A DNA stretch of 64,000 bases, taken from NCBI RefSeq assembly GCF_000235425.2, contig NZ_KI912266.1, positions 1,347,823 to 1,411,822 of the forward strand. Reading direction: 5' to 3'. The position numbers were made by a program, and so were the translations under genes. The notes below the pieces were generated by a model. That model searched no databases and was not told the DNA's origin. It saw only the letters and a list, made by a program, of their open reading frames with translations. Below, piece by piece: positions 25,802 to 34,138 of this stretch. The DNA comes from Pseudofrankia saprophytica (GTDB lineage Bacteria; Actinomycetota; Actinomycetes; Frankiales; Frankiaceae). Every line of letters starts with the position of its first letter. The stretch's first letter is position 1.

Positions 25802-27843
25802 TGGGGTTCGGGATCAGTCCGCCGCGGCCGGAACAGCGCGCCAGGTTCCAGGACGTCGCCGTCGGGCGCGCCGGTGGGACCGGCCGCGCCGCCGGGAGCG
25901 CCGGGAGCGCCGCCTCCGTCGGTCTGCCCGCGATCGTCGGCGACCGTCGCCGCATCGGCCCAGAGGCCACCGGAGCTGGACGGGCCGTCGACGACCTCAC
26001 CGACGAGGACCCGCGCCGGCCGCCGGTGCGGGCCGTAGGCATCCGCGGCTTCGTCCAGAACGCCGCCGGCCGGGTCGTCCACCCCACTGGCCCGGACGAC
26101 GTCGAGCTCGGGGCGCAGGATCTCGCGGACGACGAGACCAGCGAGTACCAGCAGCACCAGGTCACGCAACGCGACCGCGCCGACGAACCAGCCACGGGCG
26201 ACCCCGCGTGCCCCGTTGGTGTCGTTGTAGATGAAGTGCATGAAGCGCATGAACAGCAGGTAGGCCTCGGCGGCCTGCCAGACCAGGAACGCGCGCCACT
26301 TCGGTCTCGCCAACGCGTACAGCGGCAGCAGCCACAGCGTGTACTGCGGCGAGAACACCTTGTTGGTCACCAGGAACGCGACCACGAGCAGGAACAGGAC
26401 CTGCGGCAGGCGCGGGCGGCGCGGCGCGAACCAGCACAGCCCGGCGATCGCGGCGATCGAGGCGATGAGGGCGATCGAGGTGAGGGCGTTCAGCACCGAC
26501 ACCGAGATGCCGTGGTCACGCACCGCCGTCAGCACGACCGGCGTGGCGATGACCACGACCAGCCAGGCGGCGGCGCCCACGGCCAGCGTCGCCCCGCGGA
26601 CGGCGCCACTCGCTCCACTCGCGCCAGTCGAGACGCCGGCCGAGTCATCCGCCTCGTCGTCCCCGGACTCGTTCCAGCGCGCGCGTACCAGTGGGCCGGC
26701 TGCGACGGCGGCGAGGCCGAACGTGGCCAGCGCGATGACGATCAGGTGCGGACCACCGAACCAACCGGGGTCGTACGCCCCGGACAGCCACTGCACCGCG
26801 AACGCGAGCGAGTCCCAGTCGGCGGGGCGGTGCTCGTTGAGGTCGATGAAGCGCGCCACCGCGTTCTGGGCGCCGCCCGCGTGCCCGTCGAGCATGCCGA
26901 ACCAGCCGCCGGACCCCAGGCTCGACAGGATGCCGTCGTGCGACTTCTTGTCACCGATGAAGTAGCCGGCGATCAGGTAGGTCGGCAGCACGACGACGGC
27001 GACGGTCGCCGCGGTGGCGGCGACCAGCCGGCCGAAGGCCCGCAGCTGGCCGGTGCGCAGGCACAGCATGCCGATCGCGACGAGGAAGAACACCGGGTAG
27101 AGCTTGGTGGCCACTCCGAGGCCGAGCAGGACGCCGGCGGCCACCGGCGCCCGTCTGGACCAGGCGTAGACGGCCAGCGCCCCGAACGCGACCGCGACGA
27201 TGTCCCAGTTGGTCAGCAGGTGCAGCACCATCGTGGGCGCGAGCGCGAACAGCGCCGCGTCCCAGACCCGCCTTCGGCCGGCGGTCTTCGCGACGGCGAC
27301 GACCGCCGCGCAGGCGAAGCAGAGGAAGACCAGCGCGGTCAGGTCGTAGAACAGCGCGGACCGGGCGTCGATGGTCCAGTGGTCGATGACCTGGTCACCG
27401 TTCTCGGTCCGGTAGACCGGCCGCTGCGACGGCGCGACCCGCGAGACGGCGGCCACCACCTCCATGGTGGCGCCGATCAGCGGCGGGTACTCGGTCGGGT
27501 AGTCAAGGTAGGGGACCTTCCCGTCCTTGAGGCCCTCCTGCGAGTAGAGCGCGACGACGTCCGAGTAGCACATCCGCGTGTACTGGTACTCGTGTGTCCA
27601 GTTCCGGGTGTCCCGGCAGGTGGACTTCTGCGCGTAGCCGAGGCCGCACACGACGATCGTCAGTGCGAGCAGCACCCGCACCGGCGTCCACCAGGTCCAC
27701 CGGTCGGGCAGCACCGCGTGCCGCCCCGGCGGCCCACCGATGAGCTCGCTCGCGCCCCGCGCCATCGGATCCTCGAGGCTGGGGCTCACCGCCTCGTCCG
27801 CCGTCATAGCCCGGTCGGTGACCGGTGCGTCGGGGGTCGTCAT
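25798..27843 (-). CDS. GT87-like polyprenyl-phosphate-dependent glycosyltransferase
   Basis: The 681-residue polytopic protein matches the GT87/DUF2029 type: an extracytoplasmic loop with DVVALYSQEGLKDGKVPYLDYPTEYPPL, then KLYPVFFLVAIGMLC and FSPQYTLWLLPLYALARPKW. It should transfer a sugar from a polyprenyl-phosphate carrier. The C-terminal 110 residues are disordered. The same gene follows ponA in Mycobacterium (Rv0051 position) and Streptomyces. It is coupled to the PIG-V-like gene by a 4-base overlap. Confidence 0.85.
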   Translation of the reverse strand: MTTPDAPVTDRAMTADEAVSPSLEDPMARGASELIGGPPGRHAVLPDRWTWWTPVRVLLALTIVVCGLGYAQKSTCRDTRNWTHEYQYTRMCYSDVVALYSQEGLKDGKVPYLDYPTEYPPLIGATMEVVAAVSRVAPSQRPVYRTENGDQVIDHWTIDARSALFYDLTALVFLCFACAAVVAVAKTAGRRRVWDAALFALAPTMVLHLLTNWDIVAVAFGALAVYAWSRRAPVAAGVLLGLGVATKLYPVFFLVAIGMLCLRTGQLRAFGRLVAATAATVAVVVLPTYLIAGYFIGDKKSHDGILSSLGSGGWFGMLDGHAGGAQNAVARFIDLNEHRPADWDSLAFAVQWLSGAYDPGWFGGPHLIVIALATFGLAAVAAGPLVRARWNESGDDEADDSAGVSTGASGASGAVRGATLAVGAAAWLVVVIATPVVLTAVRDHGISVSVLNALTSIALIASIAAIAGLCWFAPRRPRLPQVLFLLVVAFLVTNKVFSPQYTLWLLPLYALARPKWRAFLVWQAAEAYLLFMRFMHFIYNDTNGARGVARGWFVGAVALRDLVLLVLAGLVVREILRPELDVVRASGVDDPAGGVLDEAADAYGPHRRPARVLVGEVVDGPSSSGGLWADAATVADDRGQTDGGGAPGAPGGAAGPTGAPDGDVLEPGALFRPRRTDPEPQ

Positions 27844-28089
27844 ACCGGCCGCCTCATCCGCGCCCCGCTGTCATGCGCCCATTGTGATACACGCTCCGGT
27901 CCGCCCTGACTCCGGCGATCCTGACTCCGACAATGCCTGCACCTTGGCTGGCGGGCTCGCCCGTCTGCCGCCGCCCGGTCGGCCACCCTTCGAGGGCCGA
28001 CGGCGGCGGCCAGGAAGGCCGGCGACGGCGCACGCCGCCGCCACCGGCTTCTCCCTGGTCAGCCCATCCGCCGTCCCCGGTCCGGATCC

Positions 28090-31000
28090 CTATCCGACGT
28101 GGAAGATTCCGCCGCCCCCGGCGGGGGTGGGACTGGGCGTGGGGGCGGCGGTCTCGGTCGTGCCGTCACCGCCGCCGTTGCCACCGCCGTTACCGCTGCC
28201 GTCTCCGCTAGTGCCGCTGTTGGTCCCCCGGCCGCGGTTGATGCCGAGCGGGTCCAGCGGGTTGTAGGTCATGCCGGGCAGACCGGGCAGCTGGCCGTCG
28301 GTCGGCGACGTCGGCAGGTCGGGCGTCGGGGTCGGCGACGGGGAGGCGTTCGTGATCTCGCCGCCGTAGACCGGCGGATCGAACTTCTCGGCCGGCTGGC
28401 CCTTGAGCGCGGCGTCCATGAAGACCTTCCAGATCTTCGCCGGCCAGTCCCCGCCGTAGACGCCCGGGCCCGTGATCGCACCGGCGACATGCGCCAGTGA
28501 CTGGTCCGGCAGTGGATGGCCGTCCTTGTCGACCTTGGCGTCTCCGCGGAACATGTTCACGCAGGCCGCGATGTTGTTCGAGCCCGCTGTGTAGCCGCAG
28601 AACCAGGCGGAGCGGTACTCCTGCACGGTGCCGGTCTTGCCGGCGGCCTGCCGGCCATCGGCGAGCTTCGCGTTGGTCTTGCCGGTGCCGTTCGGGCTCG
28701 CGATCACCTGCTCCAGCGCGTACGTCGCGTCGTTGACGACGTTGGGGGGGAGGACGGTCGCCGCTTCCGACTGGCCCTGGTAGATGACGTGGCCGTCATT
28801 GTTCAGGACCTTGTCGACGATGTGCGGGGTCGTGCGCACACCACCGCTGGCCAGCGTGCTGTAGACCGAGACCATCTCGGTGGCGTGCACCGAGTCCTGG
28901 CCGAGCGTGACACCGGCGACGTTGTCCAGTGGGGACGTGACGCCCAGATCCTTCGCCATCGCGATGACCTTCGAGACGCCGATGCTCTGGCCGAGTGGCA
29001 CGTACACCGTGTTCAGCGATGCCGCGGTGGCGGTGGCGAGATCGGTGTACCGGAAGTTGGGATCGCCCTCGTCGTTGTGGACGACGTAGTCACCCTCCGT
29101 CGTGGTGCCCTTCAGCGTCACCTCGTCCGGCGCCTCATATGTCGATTTCAGGCTCGCGCCGTTGCTCAGCGCCGTTATCAGGGTGACGGCCTTGAAGGTC
29201 GAGCCGGACGGGATCGCCGCCCCGGAGACGTTGTCCAGGTACTGTTCCTGGCCGGTCGTCGGACTCTTGCCGTACAACGAGCCGCCGTACCACGCCAGTA
29301 CCTTGCCGGTTTTCGGGTCGACGGCGACCAGGCCCGTCTTCAGGTTCGACAGCTTCGGGTAGACGGGACCGATCACGCTGTTGACCGCGTTGAAGGCCGC
29401 CGCCTGGCGGCCGTAGTCGATCGTCGTCGTGATCCGCAGCCCGGCGGTGCTGACCTGGTCCTCGGAGATGCCGTGCGCCTCGAGCTCGCGGATGACCTGG
29501 TCCTGAATGTATCTGCCCTGGTCGGAGCTGTTGGAGTTGTTCTTCTTGTCCAGGACGTTCTCCGGGTAGGCCGGTTTCTCCTTCAGCCAGCCTTCGGAGA
29601 TCATCGTGTTGATGACCTCGTTCCACCGCTGCTTGGCCTTGTCCGGGTTCTTCTTCGGGTCGAGGTTGTTCGGCGAGCGGATGAGGCCCGCGATGACGGC
29701 GCCCTCGGCGGCCGTGAGCTGGCTGGCGGGCTTGCCGAAGTAGGCCTGGGAGGCGGCCTCGATGCCGTTCGTCTCCCGCCCGAAGTAGATCGTGTTCAGG
29801 TAGAACTCGAGGATCTGGTCCTTGGAGTACTTCTGGTCCAGCTTGACCGCCATCACGATCTCCTTCATCTTGCGGGAGAACGTGCGGTCCTGGGTGAGGA
29901 AGGCGTTCTTCACGTACTGCTGGGTGATCGTCGAGCCGCCCTGCTGGACACCGCCGCCCTTCACGTTGGCGACCATGGCGCGCGCGATACCGCGGTACGA
30001 GATGCCCGGCTCGTTGTAGAAGTTGTGGTCCTCGGCGGCGAGCACCGCGTGCTGGGCGTCCTTGGAGATCTGCGACAGCGGCACGTTCTGGCGGTCGACC
30101 GTGCCGATCCTGGCCAGCTCCTGCTGGCCGCCGGCGTAGTAGATCACGGAGGTCTGGTCGCCGGTCTTGATCTCGTCGGGCAGCGGCACCTTGGTCATCG
30201 AGTACAGGATCGCGAGCCCGGCGACGACCAGCAGCGCGCTGGACAGCGAGCCGAACACCACCAGCCGACGTAGCCACAGCGGCCGTGCCCGCCACCACTT
30301 GGGCCCATGCGTGCCGAGCCTGCGCCCCGGCTTGGCGCCCGCCGCCGCGGCGGCGCGCCTGGGACCGGTGCCGTCGGGACCGGTCAGACCGTCCGGGCCC
30401 GCCGGGCGGCGGTGGTTGCCGGAGCCCGCCGGCCGACGCGGCCCCACCTGGGTCGCGCCGTCCGAGGCGACGCGGCGATAGGTGGTGGCCTGGTCGTCGC
30501 GATCGCTCAGCTCGATCCGGCTGAGCGCGGCCTGGTCGACGGTGTCGTAGAGGGCGTCCTGCTCGGCCGGGTGCATCGGCCGGCGACCCCGGTCGGAGAC
30601 CCCCCGCGTCCTGCTGTCGACGGCCATGGTGGTGGTGGCCCCGCCGCGCGCGCGGTTGGCCGTGGCGCGCGGGTGATAGGACGGGCGGTCCGACGGCTGC
30701 TCGCCGGCCGCGGCGCGGGCGCCGGTCCGGTCTCCGCGGCCGGCGACCGGCCGGCGGCCGGTGGGGGTCGCGCCGCCAGTCTGGCCGGGGGCAGCACCCG
30801 CTCTGGGAGCGCCCACCGGGCGGGGACCGCCGTTCGGGCCGGGGCGCGGGCCACGGCCGGCGACCGGCCGCTCGGGCCGGGCCGTCTCGTCCGCGCGCTC
30901 GGGCCGACCCATACGGTCGGGCCGGCCCGGCAACTCGTCGAGGTCCGGCCGCTCATACCGGTCAGGTCGTCCAGGGCGAGCACGGCCGTCATAGTCGCGT

Positions 31001-31122
31001 GGGCCGCCGGCGGCGTCATCCAGGTAGCCGCCCGCTGGGGGCGCTGGGCGCCGACGGACCGGTTCCTGATCGTTCGGCAGGCTCAAAGCCGTCCCGTCCT
31101 TCCCGCACCGCGACCGGGGCAA
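28090..31122 (-). CDS. ponA: Bifunctional class A penicillin-binding protein
   Basis: This enzyme polymerises and cross-links peptidoglycan. Of 1010 residues, the first 280 are a Pro/Arg/Gly-rich disordered cytoplasmic region; one span follows (about 280-305). The GT51 domain shows AAEDHNFYNEPG, GGSTITQQYVKN and RKMKEIVMAVKLD. The transpeptidase has SGSTFK near residue 638, SLN, and KTGTVQEYRSAWFCGYT near 826. The tail is Thr/Gly/Pro-rich. The start is uncertain: TTG at 31122 has no ribosome site, while TTG at 31086 has GGAAGGA about ten bases upstream. Confidence 0.95.
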   Translation of the reverse strand: MPRSRCGKDGTALSLPNDQEPVRRRPAPPAGGYLDDAAGGPRDYDGRARPGRPDRYERPDLDELPGRPDRMGRPERADETARPERPVAGRGPRPGPNGGPRPVGAPRAGAAPGQTGGATPTGRRPVAGRGDRTGARAAAGEQPSDRPSYHPRATANRARGGATTTMAVDSRTRGVSDRGRRPMHPAEQDALYDTVDQAALSRIELSDRDDQATTYRRVASDGATQVGPRRPAGSGNHRRPAGPDGLTGPDGTGPRRAAAAAGAKPGRRLGTHGPKWWRARPLWLRRLVVFGSLSSALLVVAGLAILYSMTKVPLPDEIKTGDQTSVIYYAGGQQELARIGTVDRQNVPLSQISKDAQHAVLAAEDHNFYNEPGISYRGIARAMVANVKGGGVQQGGSTITQQYVKNAFLTQDRTFSRKMKEIVMAVKLDQKYSKDQILEFYLNTIYFGRETNGIEAASQAYFGKPASQLTAAEGAVIAGLIRSPNNLDPKKNPDKAKQRWNEVINTMISEGWLKEKPAYPENVLDKKNNSNSSDQGRYIQDQVIRELEAHGISEDQVSTAGLRITTTIDYGRQAAAFNAVNSVIGPVYPKLSNLKTGLVAVDPKTGKVLAWYGGSLYGKSPTTGQEQYLDNVSGAAIPSGSTFKAVTLITALSNGASLKSTYEAPDEVTLKGTTTEGDYVVHNDEGDPNFRYTDLATATAASLNTVYVPLGQSIGVSKVIAMAKDLGVTSPLDNVAGVTLGQDSVHATEMVSVYSTLASGGVRTTPHIVDKVLNNDGHVIYQGQSEAATVLPPNVVNDATYALEQVIASPNGTGKTNAKLADGRQAAGKTGTVQEYRSAWFCGYTAGSNNIAACVNMFRGDAKVDKDGHPLPDQSLAHVAGAITGPGVYGGDWPAKIWKVFMDAALKGQPAEKFDPPVYGGEITNASPSPTPTPDLPTSPTDGQLPGLPGMTYNPLDPLGINRGRGTNSGTSGDGSGNGGGNGGGDGTTETAAPTPSPTPAGGGGIFHVG

Positions 31123-31480
31123 GGTAGGAGGCTCGGTCGCGTTCGGTACATGGCAGCCCAGGATCTCATGCCAGCCCGACCGCCCCGGCAGGCACCCCTG
31201 CCCCGATCACTTGCCTCTACCGCGCTGTCGTCCTCAGGCCCCGGTCACCTGTCGTCCAGGCGGTGGCCGGAGCCCGAAAACCCAGCGTCCGGCACCGGAC
31301 GCCTCCCAGGCAGACGCGTCAGGCCATCGGGAAGTTGCCTCGCGGCGGGTTTGCCGGGCAGGTGCGCTGACTTGCGCCGAAACGGCGACGAGGGCCGGGC
31401 ATCCCCCTCCGGATGCCCGGCCCTCGTCGCCGTGCGTAACCGACCGCATGCGCGGCCGTCTCCTACTCCTCGCCGAGTTC
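31123..31480. other. Intergenic region, ponA upstream / ino1 downstream
   Basis: This stretch of about 360 bases contains the ino1 terminator (31383-31432) and must carry the ponA promoter. No further gene or motif was recognised. Confidence 0.5.
31383..31432 (-). terminator. Terminator hairpin after ino1
   Basis: A perfect 22-bp inverted repeat with a six-base loop (CCCTCC at 31405-31410) begins about 50 bases after the ino1 stop. No U-tract follows. It is among the longest perfect stems in the window. Confidence 0.85.
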
Positions 31481-32554
31481 CTACTCCTCGTTGAGGATGA
31501 AGGCTTCCACCTTGTCCCGGGCGACGCTGTCGCGGTACTGCTCCGGCGGGGACTTCATGAAGTAGCTCGACGCCGACAGGATCGGGCCGCCGACGCCCCG
31601 GTCGAGGGCGATCTTCACGCAGCGGACGGCGTCGATGACGACGCCGGCGCTGTTCGGGGAGTCCCAGACCTCGAGCTTGTACTCCAGGTTCAGCGGCACG
31701 TCACCGAACGCGCGGCCCTCGAGCCGGACGTAGGCCCACTTGCGGTCGTCGAGCCACGCGACGTAGTCCGACGGGCCGATGTGGACGTTGTCCTTGCCGA
31801 GGTCGTGCGAGAGCTGGGAGGTGACCGCCTGGGTCTTGGAGATCTTCTTGGACTCCAGCCGCTCGCGCTCGAGCATGTTCTTGAAGTCCATGTTGCCGCC
31901 GACGTTGAGCTGCATCGTGCGGTCCAGGATGACGCCCCGGTCCTCGAACAGCTTGGCGAGCACCCGGTGGGTGATGGTGGCGCCGACCTGGGACTTGATG
32001 TCGTCACCGACGATCGGCACGCCCGCGGCACGGAACTTCTCGGCCCACTCGGGGACGCCCGCGATGAAGACCGGAAGGCAGTTGACGAAGCCGACGCCCG
32101 CGTCGATCGCGCACTGGGCGTAGAACTTCGCCGCGTCCTCGGAGCCGACCGGCAGGTAGCAGACCAGCACGTCCGCCCGGGTCGAGCGCAGGACCTCGAC
32201 GACGTCCACCGGCTGCTCGTCGGACTCCTCGACGGTCAGGCGGTAGTACTTGCCAAAGCCGTCGTAGGTGTGGCCGCGGGAGACGGTGATGCCCGTCGGC
32301 GCGACGTCAGCGATCTTGATCGTGTTGTTCTCGCTGGCGACGATCGCCTCGGCCAGGTCGCGGCCGACCTTCTTCGCGTCGATGTCGAACGCGGCGACGA
32401 ACTCGATGTCGGAGACGTGATAGTCACCGAGCTTCACGTGCATGAGCCCGGGTACCTGGTCGGACGGGTCGGCGCCGCGGTAGAACTCGACCCCCTGGAC
32501 GAGAGACGCAGCGCAGTTGCCCACGCCGACGATGGCGACACGAACCGAACCCAT
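31481..32554 (-). CDS. ino1: Inositol-3-phosphate synthase
   Basis: Ino1 converts glucose 6-phosphate to 1L-myo-inositol 1-phosphate with bound NAD+, the first step to phosphatidylinositol and, in actinobacteria, mycothiol. The 357-residue protein has the Rossmann motif [16 protein letters not shown] and the core segments [14 protein letters not shown] and [12 protein letters not shown]. The ATG at 32554 is preceded by AAGGAG; an earlier ATG would add 25 unrelated residues. The padR gene ends 71 bases upstream on the same strand, as in other actinobacteria. Confidence 0.96.
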   Translation of the reverse strand: MGSVRVAIVGVGNCAASLVQGVEFYRGADPSDQVPGLMHVKLGDYHVSDIEFVAAFDIDAKKVGRDLAEAIVASENNTIKIADVAPTGITVSRGHTYDGFGKYYRLTVEESDEQPVDVVEVLRSTRADVLVCYLPVGSEDAAKFYAQCAIDAGVGFVNCLPVFIAGVPEWAEKFRAAGVPIVGDDIKSQVGATITHRVLAKLFEDRGVILDRTMQLNVGGNMDFKNMLERERLESKKISKTQAVTSQLSHDLGKDNVHIGPSDYVAWLDDRKWAYVRLEGRAFGDVPLNLEYKLEVWDSPNSAGVVIDAVRCVKIALDRGVGGPILSASSYFMKSPPEQYRDSVARDKVEAFILNEE

Positions 32555-32625
32555 GACGGTCTGCTCCTTCTGACTACTCGGGAATATGTGTGCAGGACCG
32601 GATGCGCCGCGCCGGCAGGCGAAGC

Positions 32626-33297
32626 TCACCGGGCCCCTGGGACCTCACCGTCGGGGTCCTGGGACGTTGCAGGGGGTGGCGTCAGCGGCGGAACGAGCGG
32701 CCGAGGCGCCGACGGCTGCGCGGAGGGTTGAGACCCTGGCTCTGGCAGATCCAGATTCGCCGCCCCCGGCCGGGCCTGGGCGCGTTCGGTCTCGATCAGC
32801 TCGGTGAGCCAGCGAACCTCGCGCTCGACGGATTCCAATCCGTGGCGCTGCAGCTCGAGCGTGTAGGTGTCGAACCGCTCCCGGGTGCGCGAGAGCGCGG
32901 AGCGGACCTTCTCGCGCCGCTCCTCGAGCCGGTTGCGCCGGCCCTCGAGGATGCGCAGCCGCACCGCGGCGTCCGTCTTGCCGAAGAAGGCGAAGCGGAC
33001 GCCGAACATCTCGTCTTCCCACGAGGACGGGCCGCCCTCGCCAAGCAGCTCCGCGAGCCGCTCCTTGCCCTCGGCGGTGAGGGTGTAGACGACCCGGCTG
33101 CGCCCACCGATCCGGCTCGCCGCGCCGGCGTCGTCGGCGGTCACGTAGCCCTCGGCCTGCAGCTTGCGCAGGCCCGGGTACAGCGAGCCATAGCTGAACC
33201 GGTGAAAGGCGCCGAGCACGGCCGCGAGCCGCTTGCGCAGCTCGTACCCGTGCATCGGGCTCTCGGCGAGGATTCCGAGCACCGCGAGCTCCAGCAC
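32626..33297 (-). CDS. PadR-family transcriptional regulator
   Basis: The 223-residue protein begins with a PadR winged helix: [23 protein letters not shown], then [17 protein letters not shown], followed by a basic wing and a C-terminal helical dimer region with many Arg/Glu (about 110-190) and a Pro-rich tail. The GTG start follows GGAGGGAGGG. It precedes ino1 on the same strand and is the likely regulator of the pair; an array of repeated half-sites lies 85-165 bases upstream and may be its operator. Confidence 0.92.
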   Translation of the reverse strand: MLELAVLGILAESPMHGYELRKRLAAVLGAFHRFSYGSLYPGLRKLQAEGYVTADDAGAASRIGGRSRVVYTLTAEGKERLAELLGEGGPSSWEDEMFGVRFAFFGKTDAAVRLRILEGRRNRLEERREKVRSALSRTRERFDTYTLELQRHGLESVEREVRWLTELIETERAQARPGAANLDLPEPGSQPSAQPSAPRPLVPPLTPPPATSQDPDGEVPGAR

Positions 33298-33382
33298 CGC
33301 GTGCCCTCCCTCCGCATCGCCGTCGCCGTCTGACCTGCCAGGAACAGCCAGGGCGCCTCAGCTCCGCGCCCTGACCTCTCAC

Positions 33383-33461
33383 CTCGACTGTGTCGGCTCG
33401 ACTGTGTCGGCCCAACATGTCGACTCAACATGTCGTCCGAACATATCGAGGCGATACATCG
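33383..33461. promoter_or_regulatory. Iteron-like operator array upstream of padR-ino1
   Basis: Six units ending in TCG repeat with periods of 14, 13, 13, 13 and 13 bases (TCG at 33393, 33407, 33420, 33433, 33446, 33459). Units 1 and 2 are a perfect 14-bp tandem repeat, CTCGACTGTGTCGG. Units 3-5 carry CATGT and ACAT half-sites that form two overlapping dyads, CATGT-N7-ACATG (33416-33432) and CATGT-N7-ACATA (33429-33445). ATGT/ACAT dyads are typical of PadR operators. Confidence 0.6.
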
Positions 33462-33689
33462 ACCATAGACGAGTCGGGACGACCATGGCAACAGGGGATG
33501 TCTCACTGGCGTCCGGCCAGAGGCACACGAGTGACGCCCGATCTATCTGGCCTGGTCACGCACGGACCCGGAGCTCCTGGCGGATCGGGCCGCCGCTTGC
33601 CCGCCTGGTCCCGGCTCGCGCCGAACGTCACGACAAGCGCTCATTTCGGCTATGGCGGAGCGGTGGGGGGCCGGAGGTACCGTGACTGC

Positions 33690-34124
33690 ATGGGACCGCG
33701 GTCGGTCATCGACTACGCGCTCGTCCGCCGGGCGACGCTGGCCGACCTGCACGCCGGACGGGTCTCCCAGCAGGACGTCTGCGACGCCAACCCGTACCTG
33801 CTGCGGGCGGCGCGCCACCACGGCGAACAGACCAGCAAGAGCTGCCCGGTCTGCCACGCGGGCGACCCCCAGCGTCCGAAGCCCGGCGAGCCGCTCGTGC
33901 ATGTCACGTACAGCTACGGCGACGAACTCGGTTCGACCTCCGGGCGGGCCTGGGCGTCGAGTGACCTCCCCGAGCTGGCCGCCCGGTTCAGCGATCTGCA
34001 GATCTACGTCGTCGAGGTGTGCGCCTCGTGCGGCTGGAACCACCTCGTGACGAGGTACACCATCGGCACCGGGGGCCCGCCGGTCCGGCGCGCCGCTCGT
34101 CGCGCCGCGCCGGACCGGAACTGA
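33690..34124 (+). CDS. DUF5318 zinc-ribbon protein
   Basis: This 144-residue protein of unknown function belongs to the actinobacterial DUF5318 group, encoded next to padR-ino1 and ponA as in Mycobacterium (Rv0049 position). Two CxxC pairs, CPVCH (about residue 54) and CASCGW (about 112), suggest one zinc site. The frame is open far upstream, but ATG 33690 is chosen because GGAGGT lies 12 bases before it and MGPRSVIDYALVRRA resembles family N-termini. It is convergent with the VWA gene, 14 bases away. Confidence 0.85.
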   Translation: MGPRSVIDYALVRRATLADLHAGRVSQQDVCDANPYLLRAARHHGEQTSKSCPVCHAGDPQRPKPGEPLVHVTYSYGDELGSTSGRAWASSDLPELAARFSDLQIYVVEVCASCGWNHLVTRYTIGTGGPPVRRAARRAAPDRN

Positions 34125-34138
34125 CGACCGGACGGAAC

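Noticed and set aside
24393-26195. 600-codon minus-strand frame overlapping the PIG-V-like gene
   Set aside because: It runs in the same direction but another frame, and its translation is Arg/Gly/Val-rich without membrane segments; the PIG-V-like frame has the expected hydrophobic pattern.
25726-27909. 727-codon plus-strand frame opposite the GT87-like gene
   Set aside because: Composition (Arg, Asp, Gln, His runs) is that of an antisense frame, and the opposite strand has a well-supported transmembrane protein.
28516-30273. 585-codon plus-strand frame opposite ponA
   Set aside because: ponA motifs (GGSTITQQ, SGSTFK, KTGT) prove the minus strand; no signature on the plus strand.
33390-33689. 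100-codon upstream extension of the DUF5318 frame
   Set aside because: It runs through the padR operator array and has no family similarity; ATG 33690 fits the family N-terminus.
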